64,000 nt of DNA from JAGVIE01 sp964520905 (GTDB lineage: Bacteria; Bacteroidota; Ignavibacteria; UBA10030; SZUA-254), in NCBI GenBank assembly GCA_964520905.1, contig CAZFQL010000005.1:62001-126000 (forward strand), given 5' to 3'. Under the pieces are notes generated by a model. That model was not told the DNA's origin, searched no databases, and worked only from the letters and a program-made list of their open reading frames with translations. Positions 8,384-15,742 of this stretch are shown in pieces (position 1 is the stretch's first letter; each line of letters begins with the position of its first letter). The position numbers were made by a program, and so were the translations under genes.

Positions 8384-8515
8384 TAACGTCTGCAGGCATT
8401 ACGCCGTCCCGTTTGCTACTATTACTAAATCCATTTTTGTGTAGCAAACGGGATGGAGCGAACACTTTAATTTCATATTTTAAATGAGTGAGCATCGTAA
8501 TGCCTGCTGTTAGCC
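8384..8515 (-). repeat. attC-like palindromic site D
   Basis: Plus strand: TAAC (8384-8387), 4 nt, GCAGGCATTACG (8392-8403), centre, CGTAATGCCTGC (8496-8507), T, GTTAGCC (8509-8515). A second perfect 12-bp stem is nested inside: CCCGTTTGCTAC (8408-8419) with GTAGCAAACGGG (8441-8452). Coding-strand boxes are GGCTAAC and GTTATAG. The stem sequence is unrelated to sites A-C although the architecture is identical. Confidence 0.78.
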
Positions 8516-8600
8516 GTTCGTGAGGCACAACGACCGAGCCTACTTGCCCATTTGGAACTCTGGACATTTAGAGGCTAGCCGGAGTGCCCTGTTGGGCTCT

Positions 8601-9569
8601 TTAATAACCGCTTAACATCTCCAGCCCCCTTTTAGCCTTTCGACCGACTTCTCCAGATGGATCTTGTGCTACTGCCTTTTGAAAATCACTCCTTGCCTCA
8701 GCTATTTTGTTAATACCAGTGTATGCCACTGCACGATTTAAGTATGCTTCTGGATAATGGCGTTGTAGTTTAATTGCTGATGTGAAATCCGCAATAGCTT
8801 TATCATGAAGTTGCTGTTTCTGATATGCGACCCCACGGTTATAAAATGTCATTGCATCATTCGGGTTAACTTCTATCGACTTTGAATAGTCGGCGATCGC
8901 CAAAGTAATGTCTCCGTTCTTTCTATAGCTTGCCCCTCGGTTGGTGAGTGCCTCAACAAAGTTGGGGTCGAGTTTGATTGCTTCCGTAAAAAAAGGAATC
9001 GCATTAACGTAGTCTCCTTTATGCCAATAAACCATGCCTTTGTTCATATAAGCCTCGGGGAAGTCGGGGTCGGATTTCAGGGCTTGATCGTAGTCGGCAA
9101 GTGCTTTCTCGTATTGATTCAGTCCTCTGAATGCCGCACCACGTGCAAGATATTCGACGGCAGAGGAGGGCATCATCAAGATGGCTTTTTGTAAGAGTTG
9201 TCGGGATTCAGTCTCTTTTTTCAAATCCGCCAATATGTTTGCCTTGCCCACAATTGCATTGATGCTGGACTTGTCAGTCTGAATCGCTTTGTTGAATGAC
9301 TCCAAAGCTGCAGATGTATTCTTAAGACGAGCTTGCGCTTCTCCTTTGAGACACAATGCATTGACATTGGCGGAATTCTTGGCAAGGATATCACCGACTT
9401 TTTGTAGGGCTGCTTGATACTTGGCCGATCTGATTGCGGATCTTGTCTCGGTTAAGGGCACATCGCCCGCTAATCGCTGTGAATAAGAAACGGTGGTGGC
9501 AAATGCGTTTAGAACAAGCACTGCTATCAAAACATATAATGTTTGGGTGACTATCTGCATTCTCTTCAT
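8601..9569 (-). CDS. Exported TPR-repeat protein (cassette gene)
   Basis: The 322-aa product has an N-terminal hydrophobic export signal (about residues 5-30) and then seven to eight tetratricopeptide repeats from about residue 40 to 315. Typical units are FNKAIQTDKSSINAIVGKA, YDQALKSDPDFPEAYMNKG, FTEAIKLDPNFVEALTNRG and YSKSIEVNPNDAMTFYNRG. TPR solenoids mediate protein contacts, and the export signal places this one in the periplasm or at the membrane. GAAAGGAG lies 9 nt before the ATG. It is the first cassette after the integrase, bounded by the half-site at 9628 and site D. Partner unknown. Confidence 0.88.
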   Translation of the reverse strand: MKRMQIVTQTLYVLIAVLVLNAFATTVSYSQRLAGDVPLTETRSAIRSAKYQAALQKVGDILAKNSANVNALCLKGEAQARLKNTSAALESFNKAIQTDKSSINAIVGKANILADLKKETESRQLLQKAILMMPSSAVEYLARGAAFRGLNQYEKALADYDQALKSDPDFPEAYMNKGMVYWHKGDYVNAIPFFTEAIKLDPNFVEALTNRGASYRKNGDITLAIADYSKSIEVNPNDAMTFYNRGVAYQKQQLHDKAIADFTSAIKLQRHYPEAYLNRAVAYTGINKIAEARSDFQKAVAQDPSGEVGRKAKRGLEMLSGY

Positions 9570-9624
9570 ATGGCTAAGCTCCTTTCAAGTATTGATAGTC
9601 TAGTTAATTGTTGTGCCGCATGAC

Positions 9625-9661
9625 GGCTAACATCTGTAATAACGACATATGTCGTTATTAC
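9625..9661 (-). repeat. Half-site beside the integrase, candidate attI
   Basis: Plus strand: TAAC (9628-9631), 4 nt, then a perfect 26-nt palindrome with arms GTAATAACGACAT (9636-9648) and ATGTCGTTATTAC (9649-9661). The TAAC/4-nt/stem order matches sites A-D, but there is no variable centre and no GTTA after the second arm. On the coding strand it ends in GTTAGCC immediately before the first cassette, where an attI recombination point would lie. It may also act as a transcript hairpin, though no U-run follows on the coding strand. Confidence 0.55.
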
Positions 9662-9674
9662 TCTTTTTAGTTTA

Positions 9675-10583
9675 TTATTCAATTAATTTCTTCTTTTGCA
9701 AATTGTCCTCTGAATCAAGCTCTTTTGCAATAAAATCCAAAGGACTTCTAATTGTTCCAATATATTGCTTGCTTACGTGTGTATAAATTTCTGTCGTCTT
9801 TGAACTCTGGTGTCCTAGTAATTCCTGAATGTAACGCAAGTCGGTACCATGCTCTAACAGATGCGTGGCAAATGAATGTCTCAACGTGTGCATCGAAACA
9901 TGTTTTGTAATTCCTGCTTGCTGAACTGCCCGCTCAAATACGTGCTGAATACTTCGCGCGGCTAAGTGATAATTCTGTTTTGCTCCGGAGAAAAACCAAC
10001 CAGATTTCCCAAGATTGTATTCCTTCCAATATCGGTGAAGGGTTTCTCTGAGCGATACCGGCAGTAATGTATAACGGTCTTTCTTTCCTTTTGCACAACG
10101 GATGTGTATCATGTTCCGTTCCGCATCAAAATCTTCAATCTTCAAACTCACAACTTCACTTACCCTCAATCCGCTGGCGTATGTAAGCATCAACATTGTC
10201 CGGTGTTTCAGATTATTAACTGCCTTAAATATTCGCGCTACCTCATCCTCATTCAAAACATCAGGTAATTTCTTTTCTTTTTGTGGACGAGGTAATTTTC
10301 CAATCACAAATGGTTTAGAATATAAATCCACGTATAAAAATCTTAAAGCATTAAATACTTGATTCACTGTTCCCGCCGCCAGTTTCTTTTCTTCAATCAA
10401 ATAGAGAAGATAATCTTTTATTATGCTTTCACTAACATCGCGAGGATGTTTAGGTTTGATATAAGTAACGTACGAACGCAAACAACTCAAATACGATTTA
10501 ATTGTCTTATGACTATAATTTCGCAGGCGAAGTTCCCTCCGCACCGTTTCATAGAATCCTAAAGTATGTTTATCATTCGCCAA
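9675..10583 (-). CDS. IntI-like tyrosine recombinase lacking the IntI insertion
   Basis: The 302-aa protein has a SAM-like core-binding domain (about residues 7-95) and a catalytic domain with the full set R140, K165, H232-R235 (HTLRHSFATHLLEHG), H258 and nucleophile Y267 (YTHVS). It resembles IntI1 more than a plain Xer: ERAVQQAGITKHVSMHTLRHSF parallels the IntI1 segment at the same place, and the C-terminal IRSPLD matches the VRSPLD end of IntI proteins. The roughly 30-residue extra helix between the beta strands and the HTLRH motif, diagnostic of IntI, is absent (residues 185-212 are short). The start is TTG with an AAGG site upstream. It is transcribed toward the cassettes. Confidence 0.85.
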   Translation of the reverse strand: MANDKHTLGFYETVRRELRLRNYSHKTIKSYLSCLRSYVTYIKPKHPRDVSESIIKDYLLYLIEEKKLAAGTVNQVFNALRFLYVDLYSKPFVIGKLPRPQKEKKLPDVLNEDEVARIFKAVNNLKHRTMLMLTYASGLRVSEVVSLKIEDFDAERNMIHIRCAKGKKDRYTLLPVSLRETLHRYWKEYNLGKSGWFFSGAKQNYHLAARSIQHVFERAVQQAGITKHVSMHTLRHSFATHLLEHGTDLRYIQELLGHQSSKTTEIYTHVSKQYIGTIRSPLDFIAKELDSEDNLQKKKLIE

Positions 10584-10632
10584 ACCATTTACCTTACATA
10601 GGCGGCTTTTTCATTCCCATCTGATTAGCATG

Positions 10633-10661
10633 ATTATAACAAATATTTATCCGAATGTCAA
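10633..10661 (-). promoter_or_regulatory. Perfect-consensus promoter of the integrase gene
   Basis: On the minus strand TTGACA (10661-10656) and TATAAT (10638-10633) are separated by exactly 17 nt. Both hexamers are exact sigma-70 consensus. The predicted start near 10626 gives a leader of about 40 nt before the TTG start codon at 10583. Because the cassettes are co-directional, transcripts from here could also run into the array. Confidence 0.8.
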
Positions 10662-10679
10662 TAAATATATTTTTCGGAT
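10649..10679. promoter_or_regulatory. Inverted repeat over the integrase -35 box, possible operator
   Basis: ATCCGAA (10649-10655) and TTCGGAT (10673-10679) form a perfect 7-bp inverted repeat with a 17-nt gap. The left arm lies in the promoter spacer and the gap contains the -35 box, so a dimer bound here would block RNA polymerase. It is not a standard LexA box (no CTGT-N8-ACAG). The regulator is unknown. Confidence 0.45.
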
Positions 10680-10760
10680 TATATCTAATTTTCTAACCTC
10701 TTCGGTACAACTTTATCCGCCGGTATTTTGTCATTATTGCTGTATTTACCCTGTTTTCAG

Positions 10761-10993
10761 CATTGCGTTTCTTTTTATCCATTCTGAATAATTTATATCT
10801 CGCATCGTGCTTGTTCTTTTGCCATTGTGTCCTCCCCGTATGCCATTGTGTCAATTCATTTCGGCTCTGCGCTGTATTTGTTTCTCATTGTGCTAAGGTT
10901 TCTTAACATTGTTTCAAATTTTCTCTCAATGCTGATTGTCCATCTGTCATTGCTTGATCTTCTTCCGTCATTGTTTTGTTTCTATTGCAATTG
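10761..10993. repeat. 21-bp periodic CATTGT repeat series
   Basis: CATTGT or a one-base variant starts at 10761 (CATTGC), 10803 (CATCGT), 10823, 10844, 10886, 10907, 10948 (CATTGC) and 10969. Degenerate units sit near 10780, 10865, 10928 and 10988. Most intervals are 20-21 bp or twice that. Between the cores the DNA is pyrimidine-rich. A spacing of two helical turns suggests binding sites on one DNA face. Confidence 0.5.
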
Positions 10994-11141
10994 CGCCAAA
11001 GTTGACTCACTCTGTTTAAATTAATTTTGGCTTCGCAAAACCATCGCTCTTTTAAGTTTATATGTATCCGGCTTTGTTGCACTTTCCCTGCGCTTTTTGT
11101 AAATTACCCCCGTTCTATAACCTCTCACTAAAGGAAATTCA

Positions 11142-12065
11142 ATGAGTTTACTGGTCGTTGGTTCTATCGCAATCGATTCCATTGAGACGCCGTTCGGCAA
11201 AGTTGAAAATGTTTTGGGCGGCTCTGCTACCTACATCTCGATAGCGGCGAGTTATTTCATCTCTCCCATCAGGCTCGTCGGTGTAGTCGGCGGCGATTTC
11301 TCGAATGAGTATATCAAGTTCCTCGAAGAACGCGACATCGATCTTGAGGGGCTTCAAATAATCAAGGAAGGAAAAACATTCCGGTGGGGTGGACGTTACC
11401 ATTACGACCTTAACGTTCGCGATACTCTGTACACCGATCTGAATGTCTTTGAGCATTTCAATCCCGTAATCCCCGACTCATTTAAGAAAACAACTTATGT
11501 ATGCCTCGGCAATATCGATCCGGTTCTTCAGCGGCGTGTGCTGGAACAGATCGAGAAACCCCGGCTCGTTGTCGGCGATACTATGAACTTTTGGATTAAA
11601 GGAAAGAACGACGAGCTGAAAAAGACTTTGAAGCTGCTCGATGTAATTATATTGAATGAATCGGAAGCGCGCGAAATAACTAACGAGCCGAACCTGATCC
11701 GTGCAGGCAAAGCGATGATGAGTATGGGTCCAAGTATAGTTGTTATCAAGAAAGGTGAACATGGCGCGCTGTTGATTACCGCTAACACGATATTTTCCGC
11801 GCCAGCTTACCCGCTTGAGAACATATACGATCCGACCGGCGCGGGTGATACATTCGCGGGAGGTTTTATCGGATGGATTGCTAAAACCGATGACCTGTCC
11901 GATGAGAACCTGAAACGCGCAGTCGTTCACGGAAGCACACTCGCCTCTTTCTGTGTCGAAAGGTTTAGTCTGGATCGGTTCAAAGATTTAACTTATTACG
12001 AAATCCTTGACCGCTTCAGCGAATTCAGAGAACTGTCAAAATTTGATGATACGATAACAGCATAA
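11142..12065 (+). CDS. PfkB-family (ribokinase-like) carbohydrate kinase
   Basis: The 307-aa product has the N-terminal PfkB signature region (LLVVGSIAIDSIETPFG, LGGSATYISIAAS) and the C-terminal signature DPTGAGDTFAGGF with its catalytic Asp (about residue 236). It should phosphorylate a sugar or nucleoside using ATP in the cytoplasm. AAAGGA lies 6-7 nt before the ATG. The gene ends 6 bp before mtnA, and recO overlaps the end of mtnA, so the three form one operon. Pairing with mtnA hints at handling of a methylthioribose-type or deoxyribose-type compound, but the substrate cannot be read from the sequence. Confidence 0.9.
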   Translation: MSLLVVGSIAIDSIETPFGKVENVLGGSATYISIAASYFISPIRLVGVVGGDFSNEYIKFLEERDIDLEGLQIIKEGKTFRWGGRYHYDLNVRDTLYTDLNVFEHFNPVIPDSFKKTTYVCLGNIDPVLQRRVLEQIEKPRLVVGDTMNFWIKGKNDELKKTLKLLDVIILNESEAREITNEPNLIRAGKAMMSMGPSIVVIKKGEHGALLITANTIFSAPAYPLENIYDPTGAGDTFAGGFIGWIAKTDDLSDENLKRAVVHGSTLASFCVERFSLDRFKDLTYYEILDRFSEFRELSKFDDTITA

Positions 12066-12071
12066 AGATAG

Positions 12072-13109
12072 ATGTTTAAATCAATCGAATGGTGCGGTGA
12101 TTTCGTCCGGTTCATCGATCAAACAAAACTTCCGTTGGAAGAAACTTATATCCAGTCGCACGATTACCGTGTCATCGCCGATGCAATCCGAAAGCTTAAA
12201 ATCCGCGGCGCGCCGCTGATCGGGATTGCCTCCGCATATGGAGTGGCGGTAGCGGCAATTCATTCCGGCAAAAAAAACTATCAATCTTTCTCTCACGAAA
12301 TACAAAATGTTATCAAAGAATTTGCGTCAACCCGCCCGACTGCGGTCAATCTGTTTTGGGCGCTTAAGAGAATGGAAAATATTCTCTCTGTCCCGGCAGA
12401 TATTGATGCAGTCATAAAATCACTAACCGAAGAAGCGGTCCGGATTCATCGGGAGGATGTAGAAATGTGCCGCAAGATCGGTGAGAACGGTCAGAAACTC
12501 ATTCCGCAATCTGCCGTAATACTCACTCATTGCAATACAGGCGCTCTTGCTACAGGTGGAGAGGGAACTGCGCAAAGTGTTATAACTACTGCACACCGGT
12601 TGGGGAAATCAATCAAAGTATTTGCCGATGAAACGCGTCCGCTTCTTCAGGGTGCGCGGCTCACAACATGGGAATTGATGAAAACCGGGATCGATGTTAC
12701 TTTGATTACCGATAGTATGGCGGCGTTTCTTATGCAGCAAAAGAAAATCGATCTCGTCATCACCGGTTCCGATCGGATTGCAGTAAATGGCGACGCCGCA
12801 AATAAAATTGGTACATATAGTTTAGCCGTCAATGCGAAACATCATAATGTGCCTTTCTATATCGCCGCGCCAACTTCAACAATCGATCCGTCAATTGCTT
12901 CAGGCAAAAATATTCCAATAGAGGAACGCCATGCCGGCGAAATTATTCAGGGCTTCGGCAAACGCACCGCGCCCGATGGTGTAAAAGTATATTCGCCTGC
13001 GTTCGATATTACTCCCTCAACGCTTATCACTGCAATAATAACCGATGAAAAGGTGCATCATCCGCCATTCGATTTCTCACGAATCCCATTTTCATCGTTC
13101 AAAGTATGA
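12072..13109 (+). CDS. mtnA: S-methyl-5-thioribose-1-phosphate isomerase
   Basis: The 345-aa enzyme isomerises methylthioribose-1-phosphate to methylthioribulose-1-phosphate in methionine salvage. Family hallmarks are the N-terminal IRGAPLIGIASAYGVA, the catalytic Cys in THCNTGALATGGEGTA (about residue 154), ADETRPLLQGARLTTWEL and the catalytic Asp in TGSDRIAVNGDAANKIGTY (about residue 234). Length is normal for the family. The related eIF2B-like proteins lack this full motif set, so the assignment is firm. It lies 6 bp after the kinase gene and overlaps recO by 4 bp. No other methionine-salvage gene is in the window. Confidence 0.95.
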   Translation: MFKSIEWCGDFVRFIDQTKLPLEETYIQSHDYRVIADAIRKLKIRGAPLIGIASAYGVAVAAIHSGKKNYQSFSHEIQNVIKEFASTRPTAVNLFWALKRMENILSVPADIDAVIKSLTEEAVRIHREDVEMCRKIGENGQKLIPQSAVILTHCNTGALATGGEGTAQSVITTAHRLGKSIKVFADETRPLLQGARLTTWELMKTGIDVTLITDSMAAFLMQQKKIDLVITGSDRIAVNGDAANKIGTYSLAVNAKHHNVPFYIAAPTSTIDPSIASGKNIPIEERHAGEIIQGFGKRTAPDGVKVYSPAFDITPSTLITAIITDEKVHHPPFDFSRIPFSSFKV

Positions 13110-13909
13110 GTACGATTGTCAAGACAGAGGCGATTGTACTGCGCTCGGTTAACATTAGGGAATCGAGCAAGGTCGTTACATTCTACACGCGGCAATTCGG
13201 GAAAGTTGCCGGTATGGTGAAAGGTGCGCGTCAAGCGAAAAGTAAGTATGGTTCATCGCTCGAGCCGATGTCGTATGTTCTGTTGGTTTTCTATAAGAAG
13301 GAAGGCAGGGATATTCAAACGGTATCTCATTGCGATTTGATGAAGCCGTTCCGTAAACTGTACGAAGACCTAGATAAGATGGCAGTCGGTATGACGATGA
13401 TTGAATTGGTGAACATCGTCGCGCATGAGCAGGAGCAGAACATAGAACTATTTACACTTCTTCAGCGTACGTTAAATGCGCTGAATACTGCAACTCATAA
13501 CCCGTCTAATTTGTTATATTATTTTGAGATCAGACTGGCGAAGGTTTTGGGTTTCGAGCCGATATTCGGTCATTGTGTGTCCTGCAGAAAGGAACTGAAA
13601 GAAGTAACAGAGGTCCGTTCGTACAAGATTCATGTTGAGAAGGGTGGATTGATCTGCGCGAAATGTTCGGCAGTTTATGGTCATACTGCTCTGCTTCCAG
13701 CGGGTATTCTTAAAATCTTCCGTCAAATATTGACATCTAATGAGATGGAAGCTGTTTTCGATTTTGAAGTTGATGAAAAAATGAGAAATATCGTGGAAAG
13801 TTTTATCTGGACATATCTGCGGTATCATATTTCCGGATTGCGAGCGCTGAAATCCGATCAAGTATTCTCGAAAATGTTCGCAGGGTTGAAAAACGCGGAG
13901 GGTAATTAA
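13106..13909 (+). CDS. recO: DNA repair protein RecO
   Basis: The 267-aa protein helps load RecA on SSB-coated DNA in the RecFOR pathway. It has an N-terminal OB fold (TEAIVLRSVNIRESSKVVTFYTRQFGKVAGMVKGAR), a helical middle and a zinc-binding part with CVSC and CAKC (about residues 153-190). The start overlaps the end of mtnA by 4 bp (ATGA), indicating translational coupling. The ORF ends before a 118-bp gap leading to the HtrA gene. Length and domain order are typical. Confidence 0.93.
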   Translation: MSTIVKTEAIVLRSVNIRESSKVVTFYTRQFGKVAGMVKGARQAKSKYGSSLEPMSYVLLVFYKKEGRDIQTVSHCDLMKPFRKLYEDLDKMAVGMTMIELVNIVAHEQEQNIELFTLLQRTLNALNTATHNPSNLLYYFEIRLAKVLGFEPIFGHCVSCRKELKEVTEVRSYKIHVEKGGLICAKCSAVYGHTALLPAGILKIFRQILTSNEMEAVFDFEVDEKMRNIVESFIWTYLRYHISGLRALKSDQVFSKMFAGLKNAEGN

Positions 13910-14027
13910 CTCAAAACGATGCCATAAGGTTGGACGGCTTAAAAATTTTTAATTCACTTGCTCGTAACAAAATATTTTAATGGAAGTATAATCGGATAAA
14001 TAGGTATTTAATAAAGGAGATTCATTA

Positions 14028-15557
14028 ATGACAAATAAATCAATTCTGGGAGCGATGTTTCTTATTTTTATAGGGATAATATTCGGAGTCGTTCTCGTTT
14101 CAAATTTTCATTTTGGAGTAACACCGGGATTTGCCGGCGATCCGCAAGTGAAGATCGGCGCGCCGAGTCAGGTAAACAATCCTGATTATAAAGCCCTGAG
14201 TAAAGCATACATCGAAGTCAGCAAAGCGGTTTCACCGACCGTAGTTTCGATAACTGTTACAACTAAAGAAAAAAAGAAGAACGCAGGAGATATGAGGGAT
14301 TTCTTTCATTTCTTCGGACCTGAAGGACAGATGCCGGAGCAAACGCCGCAGGTAGAAGGCGGTTCAGGTTTTGTAATCAGCGTAGACGGATATATCATGA
14401 CTAATAATCACGTGGTTGCCGACGCAGATGAGAAAAAAATTGAAGTTACATTCAGTGACGGAAGTAAAGAGAAGGCAAAAATCATCGGCACCGATCCTAC
14501 GACCGATCTGGCTATAATAAAAGTTGATGGTAAAGATTTACCGGCGTCTGCTCTTGGAAATTCGGATGATCTTGAGATTGGTGAAATGGTGTTAGCGATT
14601 GGAAACCCGCTCGGTTTGCAGGGAACAGTCACAGCAGGCATCGTAAGCGCAATCGGAAGGAATATAGGAATTCTTCAGGAACGCGGCGGATTAGGAATAG
14701 AGAATTTCATTCAAACAGATGCGGCGATTAATCCGGGCAACAGCGGCGGTCCATTAGTTAATCTAAAAGGAGAAGTTGTAGGAATTAATTCTGCTATTGC
14801 AACTACCAACGCTCGTTACCAGGGGTACGGTTTCGCTATTCCCATTAATCTTGCAAAGGCAGTAGCAGAGGATATCATTAAGAGCGGAAAGGTCAGACGG
14901 GCATATGTCGGGCTTCAGATGTATCAGGTATCTCCGGCAATGGCGAAAGCTCTCGGTTTGGATAAACCTGAAGGTGCGTTGGTTCAGAAAATTGAGGATG
15001 AGAGTCCGGCAGAATCCGCAGGTTTGAAAGAGAAAGATATTATACTCGCAATCGACGGGAAGGAAATGAAAACCCCGAGCGACGTACAAACATTCATTGC
15101 TCGTAAACATCCCGGTGAAGAAGTAATGTTTAAAGTATTCCGCGATGGAAAAACATTGGATAAAAAAGTCACTCTTCAACAGAGAAAAGACGCAGTTGCC
15201 GTCAACGATGAAGGACAGGGTGGTCAAAGCGGAAGCGAGAGTCAGGATGAAACATCGCCGCAATCGATGACCTTCGAGAATCTCGGCATTACAGTACAGC
15301 AGATGACATCGCAGGATAAAAAGAAAAATTCTGTAGATGATGGTATTATCGTCAGTGAATCGAAACCGTATGGCGAGGCATTCAATAACGGTATCACAAC
15401 CGGCAATATACTTATAGAAGCCGACAAACAAATATTAAATTCTCCGAAGGATTTAAAGAAAATAATTGATAAACGTAAACCGGGGGATGCTGTTTTATTC
15501 CGGGTAAAAAGAGGCGACGGAATAGGGTTTTTCGCAATTCAAATCCCTAAAGATTAA
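14028..15557 (+). CDS. HtrA/Deg-type periplasmic serine protease (Do family)
   Basis: The 509-aa protein has an N-terminal membrane or signal segment (about residues 8-28), a trypsin-like domain with catalytic triad H128 (TNNHVV), D160 (TTDLAIIKV) and S239 (NPGNSGGPLV), and two PDZ domains (about residues 290-385 and 415-505). The second PDZ is preceded by a Ser/Gln/Glu-rich linker. It should degrade or refold damaged envelope proteins. AAAGGAG lies 8 nt before the ATG. A strong terminator follows at 15578, so it is probably a single-gene unit. Confidence 0.94.
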   Translation: MTNKSILGAMFLIFIGIIFGVVLVSNFHFGVTPGFAGDPQVKIGAPSQVNNPDYKALSKAYIEVSKAVSPTVVSITVTTKEKKKNAGDMRDFFHFFGPEGQMPEQTPQVEGGSGFVISVDGYIMTNNHVVADADEKKIEVTFSDGSKEKAKIIGTDPTTDLAIIKVDGKDLPASALGNSDDLEIGEMVLAIGNPLGLQGTVTAGIVSAIGRNIGILQERGGLGIENFIQTDAAINPGNSGGPLVNLKGEVVGINSAIATTNARYQGYGFAIPINLAKAVAEDIIKSGKVRRAYVGLQMYQVSPAMAKALGLDKPEGALVQKIEDESPAESAGLKEKDIILAIDGKEMKTPSDVQTFIARKHPGEEVMFKVFRDGKTLDKKVTLQQRKDAVAVNDEGQGGQSGSESQDETSPQSMTFENLGITVQQMTSQDKKKNSVDDGIIVSESKPYGEAFNNGITTGNILIEADKQILNSPKDLKKIIDKRKPGDAVLFRVKRGDGIGFFAIQIPKD

Positions 15558-15577
15558 ATATTATCGATCAAATAATA

Positions 15578-15610
15578 AGCCCTGCCATAGTTTGGTAGGG
15601 CTTTTTTTTT
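15578..15610 (+). terminator. Rho-independent terminator after the HtrA-type gene
   Basis: AGCCCTGCCA pairs with TGGTAGGGCT (10 bp including one G-T pair) over a short loop, followed by nine T. It lies about 20 bp beyond the protease stop codon. Confidence 0.9.
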
Positions 15611-15742
15611 CGCCCTTCCTCCAAGATATTCAGATAAACATTTACCTGAATGTAAGCCCTCTTTGCATCTCATTCTAATAATCCGTAGATTTTTCAACCC
15701 ATAATCCTCAATCAATTAATAATATGAACGGAGTATTTCGCT

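Larger units (their letters stand above)
3953..10679 (-). mobile_element. Integron-like gene-cassette array with co-directional integrase
   Basis: Four palindromic sites of fixed architecture (A-D) and one half-site beside an IntI-like integrase divide the region into cassettes, all read on the minus strand. If cutting follows the G/TT rule of integrons, the cassettes are 8387-9630 (TPR gene), 6117-8386 (two genes), 5440-6116 (156-aa gene) and 3959-5439 (441-aa lipoprotein). The T9SS gene at 2996-3913 would be a terminal cassette without a recognisable site. Every product carries an export signal. Integrase and cassettes point the same way, as in the reversed integrons of some spirochaetes. 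Site architecture and orientation are seen directly; mobility is inferred. Confidence 0.68.
10584..11141. other. Regulatory intergenic region between integrase and pfkB-like gene
   Basis: These 558 bp are AT-rich and contain no credible gene. The left part holds the integrase promoter and a flanking inverted repeat (10633-10679). The right part holds a 21-bp periodic repeat series (about 10761-10990). AAAGGA lies just before the kinase ATG at 11142. The open frame over the repeat series (10827-11024) encodes a low-complexity hydrophobic string without a ribosome binding site and is not believed. Confidence 0.6.

Noticed and set aside
3953..8515. CRISPR array
   Set aside because: The repeated units are palindromic sites more than 100 bp long, 0.5-2.3 kb apart with genes between; there are no short regular repeats with spacers and no cas genes.
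9636..9661. Rho-independent terminator of the integrase gene
   Set aside because: The 26-nt palindrome has no U-run on the coding strand; the T-run lies on the other side. It is treated as part of a recombination-like half-site.
10827..11024. 65-aa plus-strand open frame upstream of the PfkB kinase gene
   Set aside because: It overlays the 21-bp CATTGT repeat series, has no ribosome binding site, and is low-complexity hydrophobic sequence produced by T-rich DNA.
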